Below, piece after piece: positions 23,940 through 35,742 of a DNA stretch of 64,000 bases. Source of the stretch: Periplaneta americana (Eukaryota; Arthropoda; Insecta; Blattodea; Blattidae). Numbering within the stretch: the first letter of the stretch is position 1; each line of letters starts with the position of its first letter. The stretch spans positions 15,455,708-15,519,707 of the forward strand of contig NC_091120.1 in the NCBI RefSeq assembly GCF_040183065.1, written 5' to 3'. A program made the position numbers and the translations under genes. The notes under the pieces were generated by a model. That model was not told the origin of the DNA, searched no databases, and was given only the letters and a program-made list of their open reading frames with translations.

Positions 23940-24629
23940 TATATCTGCAAACTAAAGAAACTTGTCTTTCTTGATAACAATCTAAGTAAAATGCAATGGA
24001 AACAAGGTTTGAATGATTGCGCGAAACTTCTGTATTCGAAATGAAGTAATAAAATACAATATGTACAACTTTAACACTGTTGTGTATTTTATTTTATGTT
24101 CATGTGATACATAACCCATATACCCAATATTTCCATGACTTGTTTGGAAAAAACAGAGAGCAAGACGGACTGTGTGGAAAAACCAATCACACTTCTGTTT
24201 CCATGGTACCAAGAGGGAGTGTCACCAGATTTCGCTCTCTCTCTCTCACACACATGGTGGAAGGTAACCACTGCATGAAAAAAAAACTGATAGATCATGA
24301 GGAGATATTTGAAAAATTAAAATACATTTTTTTTCTAACATTCATCATTTTAGACGAAATCGTTACATTTCTATGAAACATTTGGCAACATTACAGCTAA
24401 TGCAATAACTCTAGAAAAGTAACAGAAAAGTCTGTAGATTAAGATGATGTACCTGGTTTGTCTTAAAAAAAATGAAGATTTGTAACAATGGGTTGCTCAT
24501 GACTTTCAGTATGACCCTCAAAGAAGATAGAAATCACTTCACTTCAGGCTTTCAAGACTTGGGGGGGGGGGGGTAAGATGGGTTTATAGACTGTCTTATA
24601 TCCATCAATGAGGCAACATTTTGCATAGA
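23940..24629. other. unassigned intergenic sequence
   Basis: Holds a CT/CA dinucleotide-like run near 24235 and a G11 run near 24561. Nothing supported as a gene. Confidence 0.35.
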
Positions 24630-25095
24630 TAGAAAGGTAAATCGTCACAATTGCCGAATTTGGGATGCTGAGAATCCACACACATTGAATCATTGAATTG
24701 AACATCGTGATTCCCCGAAATTGAACGTCTTTTGTGCCATATCGTATTGTACAATACAGGACCTTTTTTTATGGAGGTTCAGTCAGTGGCATATTTTATA
24801 TGGGCAAGCTCCAATCTTGGTTAATGTTCCAAATGAATGTTTCTAATGATTACCTATACTAGGAAGATAGAGCACTTCCTCATTATCACTGCGAAGTTTC
24901 TGACTATCTCAGTCTCGCACTTCCAAAAGTTGGATAGCACGAATAGAAAACATCGACAATGCTTTCATGAAATGGCCTCCACGATCCCCTGATTTATCTC
25001 TGCTATTTTTTCTTATTGGGTTATATAAAGGACAAAGTCTATGTGCTGTCCCTGGTACCGTACCTGCAGGAATTCTGAATGAAGTCAGTGAATAC
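24630..25095 (+). pseudogene. Tc1/mariner transposase remnant (DUF4817 group)
   Basis: With frameshifts: IWDAENPHTLNH, RDSPKLNVFCAI, then QDGAPPHYHCEV-like, WPPRSPDL-like and GYIKDKVYVL. The order matches the DDE domain of the mariner group that carries DUF4817. Stops throughout. Confidence 0.75.
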
Positions 25096-25430
25096 AGCAA
25101 ATATACAGTGTAATCTCTTTATTGCACTCTCTTCATTGTCATGTTAAAGTAGCGTATAAAATAGGTACCAGAAACAAATATTTGTGATATTATTAGTGGT
25201 AATTTTTAGCGTCATGATCTACAAAAGCTGGACTGAAGATGACTCTAATAGGGACACATCAACCCGTGAGATGATTCTACCTCAAAGTCTCAATCGCACA
25301 GTGTGATAAATACCACGTCATGCAGTGTAATAAGTGCCCTAAAACAGTGATTGAACCTCTATTTATTTATATTATTTTAATGTACCGAAGTACATATGAT
25401 ATTTCCATGCAGATATTCTGCATCATCATA

Positions 25431-25535
25431 CGATGAAAGAGTAATGGAACGGAGAAAAATTCTCTCCGGTTGAAAACCCGGGTTCAAATCCCGACGCCGG
25501 AGAGAATTTTTCTCCGTTTCATTACTCTTTCATCG
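25431..25535. repeat. 39-bp-arm palindrome with tRNA B-box loop
   Basis: Arms 25431-25469 and 25497-25535 differ at one position. The 27-base loop holds GGGTTCAAATCCC, a tRNA B box. The same SINE sequence occurs at 26940 and 27330-27580. Confidence 0.9.
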
Positions 25536-25559
25536 CTCTATTTATTTGTCTATGGACCG

Positions 25560-26441
25560 AACTTAGCGACGTAGGTATCTTATAACTAGTGGTAATTTTA
25601 TGTTGCGTAAAGCTAATTATTGTAAGCAAATGTTGGTCACCCTGGGTAAACCGGGCAAACTGAGTTGTTTGTGTTGTGTTGTATGACGTTTGGTAGTGTA
25701 ATTGAAGTTGTGTTTTCTATTATTTAAGTAAATTAGAGCATCATTAAAGTAGTTTGTTGGTGTCTTATTTGATAGGCTTTTTTATGAAGACTGGTGAAAA
25801 AAAAATTACTTCTGCTTTGCATATTGTGAGGATATTGGGAAAAACATTTCAATGTACGCCTACAGGTGTCTGCAACTTATTCTGTCGAAAAAATATCAGT
25901 GTGTGAGGTATGATAGGTATTTGTGTATATATGTAGAGAGTGATGTAATTTAATTTTCGCTTAACCCGATTATGCTTCTGAATTATCTTAATTCGTATAC
26001 CTCTCTATTGGTTATAGTATGTAATCGAACAACTTACATATTAGGCCTACATTTGGTCGTAATCATTCTTCTTCATACAGTAGTTTGATAAGAAATGGAG
26101 TTTAGATACCACTCGTAAAGACGAGTGATTGATTATATCTTTTTATGCCTTAAATGTGCTCTCAGGATTTACTATGGTGAAGTTATAACTTCTAATAATG
26201 CTGTAAACAGTTAATATCTTCTCCTTACCTGTATTTCTCTTCCACATTTCGTCTCATCATACTGAGATCTGGAGCTGGATCATTGCATAGGCCTAGTGAA
26301 ACGTATTATGAAATTGTTTAGTTTTACTTTATCTTTATTCGTTACAAATGAGTATTACATTTAATTTCACTTCGACTTTTGAAGTATCTAGCACAGTAGT
26401 TTAAGTTAACCGGTTACATTTTAGGTCCACGTATTGGGCAT
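25560..26441. other. unassigned intergenic sequence
   Basis: AT-rich, no ORF or repeat end recognised. It is part of the gap between EXD1 and the first CEP152 exon and could contain an untranslated first exon. Confidence 0.35.
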
Positions 26442-27898
26442 TTCTTTACTGTAGCGTTACCACGTTAAGGTACAAAGGTATTTACAGTCTTGGAATCATA
26501 GGTAACTCGAAAAGAAATGAAATTGAGTGCCGACGCAAATTTCACACACTTAAAATGAGGGTCGAAAGTTAATGTGAAAGTGGGATCCGGTGGAGAGATG
26601 CGTGCAGGAGGGATTACTCCTTCCAGGTGGAAGAAGTAGGCGGCAGTGAAGGGTAGCACATACATCTCATTTCCGTGCATTTCCTTATTGATCACAGAGA
26701 AAGACCGAGTTTTCGTAAGTCGAATCTGTGACAGGTTAGGTTAGTTTAAGCTTTTGCTATGCCTTGCATATAGGTACCCCCAATTGTTTAAGAATGTCTC
26801 CTTTCTTCCAAGACATACCATAAGCCTAAACTAACCTAATCTGTATATTATTTTAATGTACCGAAGTATACATATGATATTTCCATGCAGATATTCTGCG
26901 TCATCATACAATGAAAGAGTAATGGAATGGAGAAAAATTCTCTCCGGCGCCGGGATTTGAACCCGGGTTTTCAGCTCTACGTGCTGATGCTTTATCCACT
27001 AAGCCACACTGGATACCACCCCGGCATCAGACAGAATTGTCTCTGATTAAGTTCCAACTCTTGGGTTCCCTCTATTGGCCACCCTCTGCACTACGTCATA
27101 GATGTCTATGAACGTAGGACCGAAGTCCACACATGTGCTGAGGTGCACTTGTTATGAGTGACTAGTTGGCCGGGATCCGACGGAATAAGCGCCATCTTAA
27201 ATCACGAAGTGATTTACGCATATCATATATATTATTTTAATGTACTGAAGTACATATGATACTTCCATGCAGATATTCTGCGTCATCATACGATGAAAGA
27301 GTGATGGAACAGAGAAAAATTCTGTCTGGCGCCGGGATTTGAACCCGGGTTTTCAGCTCTACGTGCTGATGCTTTATCATAGACATCTATGACGTAGTGC
27401 AGAGGGCGGCCACTAGAGTGAACCCAAGAGTTAGAACTTAATCAGAGACGATTCTGTCCGACGCCGGGGTGGGTATCTGTTGTGGCTTAGTGGATAAAGC
27501 ATCAGCACATAGAGCTGAAAACCCGGGTTCAAATCCCAGCGCCGGAGAGAATTTTTCTCTGTTCCATTACTCTTTCATCGTATAACCTAATCTAACCTGT
27601 CACTGAGTCGACCTTACGAAAACTCGCCTTGTCTTTGTGAATGAGTAAGGAAACACATGGAAATGAGATGCATGTGCTTCCCCTCCCTGCTGGTTACCCC
27701 TTTCACCTCGCTCGAGCAATCCCGCCTGCCCACACCTCTTTGCCGGCCAGCACTTTCACAGCAACTTTCGACCCTTATTTTCAGTGTGAAATTGATGTCG
27801 ACACAAAATGTTTTTTGTATACAATACATATGACTCAACTACAACATAACGATGTGAATTTTGTACCTTAACGTGGTAACGCTATAGGAAAGAATTGG
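26442..27898. mobile_element. large foldback element upstream of CEP152
   Basis: Ends pair as CGTTACCACGTTAAGGTACAAA and its reverse complement near 27863-27890. Arms of roughly 300 bp (26442-26745 and 27595-27898) are diverged inverted repeats. The core 26845-27590 is filled with tRNA-SINE copies in opposite orientations. Confidence 0.7.
26849..27590. mobile_element. cluster of inverted tRNA-SINEs
   Basis: Two minus-oriented units (26849-27010, 27235-27380) share ATGTAC-GAAGTA, CATGCAGATATTCTGCGTCA and GGGATTTGAACCCGGG. A plus unit at 27478-27590 (GTGGCTTAGTGGATAAAGCA, GGGTTCAAATCCC) mirrors them, so the segment can fold back. Confidence 0.82.
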
Positions 27899-27977
27899 TA
27901 AAGTTTACCCAGTTCGTTGATTATTTTTGGCTATGAAAATATAAACATAATAGGTTTATTTGTTCTTGGTATTTCAG

Positions 27978-28117
27978 TATATGTAAAATTTGACCTCACC
28001 ATGGAAGGTACTGGAATAAGTCTTTTTCATAGTTCCGGAGATTTGGAACTGGATACAAATGTCCAACACCATGAAGAGGAGGAAGAAGAAGAAGATCGAA
28101 AACGCAGGAATGAAGAG
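27978..28117 (+). CDS. CEP152: CEP152 exon 1 (start codon at 28001)
   Basis: Reads [20 protein letters not shown] then a run of glutamates and DRKRRNEE, ending phase 0 before GTATGA. TTTCAG precedes 27978, so an untranslated exon may lie upstream. Bases 27978-28000 would be 5' UTR. Its end joins the next exon as RNEE|LHNLL. Confidence 0.82.
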
Positions 28118-31100
28118 GTATGATCAGTGATTAGTTGGAAAAATATTTTAAGTGGAACTCACTTTACAGCCTGTTTCATATACCCCTCATATGTAACTTC
28201 TTTCACTGGCCGTCATTTTCTACATGCTGTTTCATCTGGCATCTCGCAACCACGATTATATACAGGGTGTTTCAGAAATAGTTTGACAAACCTTGGGGGC
28301 ATGTTCCTTACAACAAAACAAGAAAAAAAGTTCTTATAAACATATGTCCGAAAATTTTTACGTTTTTAGTTATTAATGAAAGAACATAATGAAGCATCTG
28401 TTAGATATTTTCAGCTTGGTAGCAAGTGTTGCAACTTTAATCAATTCAGAAACTCGTAACAATGAAAGTTTATGTTCAACGCGTTTCGAGGTACAATCCA
28501 ACAACTTAACTTAAGTTTGTAACTGGTAATAATTCATTTTGTTAGATAGTCGATACAAATCTGCTGATGCACCCATTGTATCCTAGAAGGCTATGTGTTG
28601 CCAAGGAGACTTGTTTACTACAGTCATTTGTCATTTGAACGTTTGTTATGAGTTTCTGAATTGATTAAAGTTGCAATACTTGCTGCCAAGCTGACAATAT
28701 CGAACAGATGTTTCATTATGTTCTTTCATTAATAACTAAAAAACTAAGGATTTTCGGACATACGTTTATATGAACTTTTTTTCTTGTTTTGGTGTGAGGA
28801 ACATGCCCCCAAGGTTTGTCAAAGTATTTCTGAAATACCCTGTATAAGGGTGTGGATTGGAGGGCCAACACTGCTAATGAAAATCAACCCACTTGCTGAA
28901 CTTGCACAAACTAGGAGAGAATTTCTCTTCTTTGATAACACTTCATTCATTGTGCTGAATGATCTTCTGTATTCTGATTGTATTGTATTGTATTGTATTT
29001 ATTAACATTCCATGGTATTCATACATGCTTACAGCTAGAATATGGAACAAGTCAAAAAACTTAATACTATTATAAAATCTTATTTTTATAGTCACAGTCT
29101 AGATGAAATATATACAGATGAGATTTACAATATAGTCTACTAGTACAACACATAGTTTTAGTATCAATTTCACGAAGTGTTATTGAATGTCATGAATTCA
29201 CCTACAGAATAGAAGGCGTGAGAAATTAGGTACTTCTTTAATTTGGCCCCAAATAATTTTATGTTTTGGGTTTCATTTTTTATATCGATAGGGAGGCTAT
29301 TAAAATTTTTACTGCCATATAACGCACTCCTTTTTGATAGCACGATAGACTTGGCGATGGAGTATGAAAGTCATTTTTTGACGTGTATTTATGCTATGAA
29401 CTGTTGAATTAGTTACAAAGTTTTCACGATTACATATGAGAAAGACTATTAATGAAAAGATATACTGACAAGCCATGGGCATTATTTGTAGTTTTTTGAA
29501 AATAGTCCTACACTATTCCCTAGATTTGGCACCTACTATTATTCTAATTACTCTTTTTTGTAATAGAAATATATTGTTACTATCTGTGGAATTTCCCCAG
29601 AATATTATTCCAAAACTCATTACCGAGTGGAAGTATGCAAAGTATATTGTTTTTAAGGTATTGATATTTACTATCTTTTGCATAGATCTAATAGCAAAAC
29701 AAGCTGAATTTATGTATGATTTGAGGCTTTCTCGGCGTTGGTTCGCTAATATGTTTTCGCGGGATATCAGCCGAGTTAAGATTTTGGAATGCTCCAAGCT
29801 TTCGACTGCTATCTCTGCAGCCATCTTCAGATATCTTCTGCTATCTCTGCAGCCGGCCTTAGACCAACTCAGGCCCTCTTACAATCAAGGTCACGAAGAT
29901 CACGGACCGAGGACGGCAACCGATTCCAACCGGCGGAACAAGGCTCGCCGCCCGCCAAACTTCACGCAGTAATCCCGGGAGGGGCGGAGCTTACGAGCGA
30001 TGACAATTCCCGGCCCCGGATTGGCCGATCCGCCAACCAATCCCGTTTCACCTGAGACAGCCACATCTATATAACCTTTCGACTTTCTGTTCGGACATCA
30101 CTTCCCTGAAGATGGCTGCAGAGATAGCAGTCGAAAGCTTGGAGCATTCCAAAATCTTAACTCGGCTGATATCCCGCGAAAACATATTAGCGAAGCTGAA
30201 TTTAGTTTGGGGGTAATTTCTTTAATATGATTTTTCCAATTTAACACATTATCGATTTTTAAGCCAAGAAATTTGGTTGTTGTTGTTTCTAATAGGGATC
30301 TGTTGTTAATTATTGCGCTAGAAATTTTGCGACGTTGAATTTGGACAGGATTTAAATTGAATTATGTTTGTTTTGTTACAATTTAATACTAATTTATTGA
30401 CTGAGAACCAGTCACATATTTTGAAGAGAATTTCCTCTGTTGAAGATTGGAATGTGTTGGAGTTATTGGCTGTAATTACTATACTTGTGTCATCTGCAAA
30501 TAATATGGGATGACCTACATCTTTTATAAGGGGGGCAAGATGTTGAAATTGACAGTGTCGATTGTTTGTTTTACAATTTTCGGTTCATGTGTTTCAATTT
30601 CACAGTCAGTAAACTCACGGAAAGCAGTTATGAAGAGTTGCTTTTCTAATAAACAAAAAACATAAGAATCTGCACACACTTTTATCACTACCAGTGATAT
30701 CAGTCTCAGGAGGGCAGTTTTTTGTGTTAACCAAATTCAGATCATTTACAAGTAAATTAATTTGTTCATCACTTAACAAAAAGAAAATTTCAGTTGGTGA
30801 CACTGGAAATTGACTAAGTTGGTGGCGTTTCTTGAGACTAACTTCATCTTTATACAGCAGAGTGCCTGCTACCATAGCGCTGGACTGCATACAGAAAAGA
30901 AAATGGACTGCTGACGTAGTGATCCATTATGTCTCCCTCCATTGCTTGCTTTATGTTTCCAAAGATCATGTTCCTTGAAGGAAGTACTTTTGAGCGAATT
31001 TGTATGTGTTATAAATTACAGTAGGAACAAGAAAATTAGCTATGGACAGTAATATCTAGGGAGCGGATTTTTATGTGCCAAAAAATTTAAATATATTTAT

Positions 31101-34100
31101 TTTTTATGTGCTAAAAAGTATGAAAATATTTACTAAAAATAAAAATATATTTCTTTTAAATATGACAAAAAGCTAAGCGGGATGAAGTTACAGGAGAATG
31201 GAGAAAGTTACACAACACAGAACTGTACGCATTGTATTCTTCACCTGACATAATTAGGAGCATTAAATCCAGACGTTTGAGATGGGCAGGGCATGTAGCA
31301 CGTATGGGCGAATCCAGAAATGCATATAGAGTGTTAGTTGGGAGACCGGAGGGAAAAAGACCTTTAGGGAGGCCGAGACGTAGATGGGAGGATAATATTA
31401 AAATGGATTTGAGGGAGGTGGGGTATGATGATAGAGACTGGATTAATCTTGCACAGGATAGGGACCGCTGGCGGGCTTATGTGAGGGCGGCAATGAACCT
31501 TCGGGTTCCTTAAAAGCCATTTGTAAGTAAGTAAGTAATACCTTACTTAGCTTGAAAAAAAAAATGACTAGATACTCACCAACCACACTTGTGTTGCTAG
31601 TAGTTGGCCGAGAATTGCAGTGAACAACAAAGGTCATCTCCAAATTCTCCATCACAAATGCAAGCCGATTATCTCTAAGCAACGACTTATACTGTGAAAA
31701 CGATCTTTCCATATCAGATGATGTCAGATGTGCATATTTAACACCATCAATTTTCACCTACAGGCACACCCTCCAATACTTGATCAACTTTACACATTTT
31801 TTTATATCCACTGTTTTTCCCAAACACATTCTGGAATTTGTCCCTTAGTACTTGTACTTCTGAACCTGGTAGCGAGTCTAGTTTAATTTTCACAGCACGC
31901 ACCTCCTTGTTTCAGACAACAGGTTTTTGGATGTTTCGAGTTTTTTTATGGTGTCACACAAAAAGCTTAGATTTCCTAATAGGAAAGCCAAATCGTTTTT
32001 TAAACAACCATCTTTCAGTATATCTTGAAGGATATCAGTTGACGAAGCCTGATAGCAGGGAATCACAACAAGACATATTGCCTTACTTGATAGACATGAG
32101 TGAGAGGCGAGAGATTTGTTTAAATTAAATAATGTTCATACCCGTGCTCTTATCTTTTGTGTTTCACAAAGCGTGGAATGAAATCATCTTCAGCAACAAT
32201 AAACATTCCTAATTATGTGTTGCAAGATCTCTCCTCCTTGTCCACGTTAATTTATTCTCTAATAATAACACTGATATGCTGCCTAGCAGTTCTCAGAACT
32301 TGAGGCGATACTATTACGAAAATGGATCACGGATACACCACACAGCGCTTAGAAACACGAAGCAACCAAGAATTCTTAAAAAGTTAACGTACTTCCGAGT
32401 GACATAATTGATTTAGTTTTAAAATATTTAAAAGTTCTTGTAAAAAATTATTTAAGGAAAAAAAACTCAAAGATTTATGTGTTTATAATAGATTTCTTGA
32501 AAATATGTATTTACATAATTTTTTTGTGAAAATATGTGTTTTTATGTGAAATAAAATTCGGGTTTTAAACTTGAAACTTCATATTCGGAATTTTTAACTT
32601 TGTTAATTGTGTTTTATAACACGCAAAAATAATATTTAATTACATAGGAATCCGCTCCTTAGTAATATCATTCACAACATGTTAATGGAACTAAATTGTT
32701 ATGAAGAGCAGGAAACAGTTAATGAGAAAGCATGTCACCTTTGTAACATTATTATAATTTTTTTTAGATATTTTATGTGTATTAGAAATTTGACTTCCAG
32801 GAAATCTAATACAAATAGCCACTTAACTTCATTTCAGCTCCATAATCTTCTCAGAAGTGAATTCGATGATCTGCTGGGTGATGACACTGGTGATGATGAC
32901 GATATAAGTACTTTTAACAGCAGTTCCCATTCACCAATACCTGTAATTCAAGGTGGGTTTAGGTTATTCTACTTTCCCTTTGCTTACTGATGGGTGTGAC
33001 TTTTGTTTACAGTACTAATCACAAATTTACATCAGCTGATTTAAATATTTGGTGTAGAAGTGGTAGTGAAAGTGGTGGTGAAGATCTTGAGCATTAGAAA
33101 TGTAATCATCTCACGATGTTGGATGACGTATATACGTCCGTTGATGTGACATATTAATGAATTTAAATGCTTTATAGTCACAATCATGCCATTGTATGAA
33201 AGAAAAATTTCACAACCTCGAGCGGGATTCGAACCTGCGACTTCCTGTACTCCGTTCAGGCACTCTACCAACTGAGCTATCGAGTTCGTCTCATGCTAAA
33301 GGCTCGGAATCATCCTTTCATACTGGCGACTCTGTTATAGAGTACTGTCCATAGCGTCTGATCTAATCAGCATTGCTTATGGGTGGGAAAAAACATTGGA
33401 AGTCGCAGGTTCGAATCCTGCTCGAGGTTGTGAAATTTTTCTTTCATACAATGGCATGATTGTGACTATAAAGCATTTAAATTCATCTTGGGCATGTTAG
33501 AAAATGGCTCAATAATAATAATTGTATACAAATCAGTCTTTTGTTATTTCTTATATATTTGGAATGCAGTTTGGGGGTACGAAGGTAAAAGAAATGTATT
33601 TTGGGGATATGCTAGGAAAAAGGATTGAATATCACTGATGTAGAATGTTGCAAATAATTACATGATGGCACACAGTATATTCGCATACTCTTTTTTAATG
33701 TTTCAGAAAATGAAAGAAAAGCTGCTAGTAAAATGGGATCCCATGATACATCAAATGATTCACAGAAGCAGTATTCGAACTTGGATGGTGCTGGAGACAA
33801 TCCTGAAGTTTCAGCTCACTATACACACTGTTTTAAAATTAGTCCCTTTGGCGATAAAAATGAACAGTATCGCAATGCAGGTATCAGTATGCTTAGGGAG
33901 ATTTATGTGCCACACTTACTAAATACTTGTTTGTGTAGTGATTATAGATTTTGTAAAAGAAAAGCGGAACACTTCAATTAAATCTACAATATGTCAAAAT
34001 ATCGTTAGTCATTTCTCTGTATTTGTGCTGGACGTTATCTTGCAACCTTTACGCATTTGTACGCATTATTATAGAAAGAACTGCAAAAGAAAGCAATCAT

Positions 34101-35227
34101 TGGGCCTCTTGGGAGGAAGGGAGAGAGGAGAGAGGGAGGAGGTAGGTTGGGAGGGATGGGAATAGGGTGCGAGGGAGAAGGGAAGGAGAGAGGGGAGAGC
34201 GAGCGAGTGGGAAGGGAGGGAGGGGAGGAAAGAGAGGGGAGAGGGAGATAAAGAGGGGTAGGGAGGGTATAATGTGGGAGGGAGGGGAGGAAAGAGAGGG
34301 GTTTGAGGAGGAGGGATAGAGAGACGGGCTGGGAGATAGCGGGGACTTTTTCTGAGGTCCCAGCAAAATTGCTACACTTTCCATGCTAATTTAGTTGAAG
34401 TATATGGTTTTGGTTTATTCGTTTTTTACACTTTCATAGTCGTATTTTAAACCCTGGAAGATATGAAACGTCATTTATAAGTTTTAAATCAATTTTGCTT
34501 GAAATTAGGTTTGCCGTGAAAGTCTGAGACTGCTAAAACACAGTAGTATTCTTTGTTAAGATGCGACCCACTTTTTAATTTGTAGGAATTCGAGCTGCCT
34601 ATGCTTGCCCCCAACAATCTTGCTTGCTTTAATGATGTTTTTACTGCTTTAGAAACAGCGAAACATTTTGTAACACATCAGGATGTTACTGAACAAATCA
34701 TGGGATAGTTATCATAATCATTTGAGGCCATGGGTTTATTTTGTAGGGGCAAGCAGTCCAAAATAACTGACTTTTGTGAAATAATTACATATTATTAAAA
34801 GAAGACATGGTAAGAACAAAGTAAGTCAATTTCATAACAATTTCTGGATTGGAGTTTGAAATATACCAGCCAGGTTTGGCTGTAAGCACCTAAGATTTCC
34901 TACAAACAATCATAAATTCTTCAAGAATACCTGTTATGAATTTTAGTACCGTATTATAGACTCAAACGTAGCTTAACTTTGAAATTATAAATTTCTCTTG
35001 TGAAAATTTTATTAAATTGACTTGACTTGTTGTTCCCAAAGTCTTTAGAAACTGTTTCAGATGTTATTAAATGTCATTTCAATTTCAAATTCAAATTTAT
35101 TTACAATTTACATTTGAATTGAATACATATGAATAGATACCCGAAATGAGCATAATGCTCATGCTCGGGTACAGTCCAGCAGTCTACATAAATTTTACAG
35201 GGTTCAAATAATAATGCTGATGATATA

Positions 35228-35291
<64 letters not shown>

Positions 35292-35352
35292 GAATAATTG
35301 TGACAAATGATACAGAGATTGTAATACAAAATAATTCATTAATAGTAATAAC

Positions 35353-35397
<45 letters not shown>

Positions 35398-35699
35398 GGT
35401 AAAGGTAAAGGTAAAGGTATCCCCGTAACATGCCATGAAGGCACTTGGGGGGCATGGAGGTAGAGCCCCATGCTTTCCATGACCTCGGCACTAGAATGAG
35501 GTGGTGTGGTCGGCACCACGCTCTTACCGCCTTTTACCCCCGGGAAAGACCTGATACTCAATTTTATAGGAGGCTGAGTGAACCTCGGGGCCGTTCTGAA
35601 AGTTCGGCAACGAGAAAAAATCCTGTCACCACCTGGGATCGAACCCCGGACCTTCCAGTCCGTAGCCAGCTGCTCTACCAACTGAGCTACCCGGCCGCC

Positions 35700-35742
<43 letters not shown>

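Larger units (their letters stand above)
29713..30195 (+). mobile_element. foldback element with internal Pol II-type promoter
   Basis: Flanked by an 11-bp duplication AGCTGAATTTA from the LINE it entered. Inverted arms (about 29733-29830 and 30106-30190) share GAAGATGGCTGCAGAGATAG and ATATCCCGCGAAAACATATT. The GC-rich middle carries promoter-like boxes. The GAAGATGG ... CGAAA arrangement is like Penelope-type ends. Confidence 0.7.
28975..30545 (-). pseudogene. CR1-like LINE 3' half, interrupted
   Basis: Minus strand: [10 protein letters not shown] near 30490, then [38 protein letters not shown]. 3' tail is an AATAC-type repeat at 28975. Interrupted at 29713-30195. Same family as 50330-50978. 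Confidence 0.85.
31057..32661 (-). mobile_element. decayed hAT element related to that at 687
   Basis: Ends TAGGGAGCGGATTTTTATG and (reverse complement) TAAGGAGCGGATTCCTATG. The 8-bp duplication GTAATATC at 31049-31056 and 32662-32669 is identical. Contains transposase remnants and a nested LINE. Confidence 0.87.

Noticed and set aside
25205..25265. CTGAAGATGACTC motif as another Penelope/hammerhead end
   Set aside because: No GAAA after the potential stem II; too degraded to support.
28784..29005. ORF overlapping the MITE end and LINE tail as a CEP152 exon
   Set aside because: It crosses transposon boundaries and the splice phases of exons 1 and 2 already join directly.
30615..30890. 91-codon minus-strand ORF
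   Set aside because: No recognised domain and surrounded by transposon sequence; not called as a gene.
33214..33288. Near-complete tRNA-like cloverleaf
   Set aside because: It is part of a SINE palindrome with body sequence attached and the anticodon arm does not pair well. Not called as a functional tRNA gene. The same applies to tRNA-like heads at 5590, 35640, 60893 and 62367.
34097..34384. 95-codon Ser/Pro/Leu-rich ORF on the minus strand
   Set aside because: Translation of the polypurine tract's complement; no domain or conservation expected.
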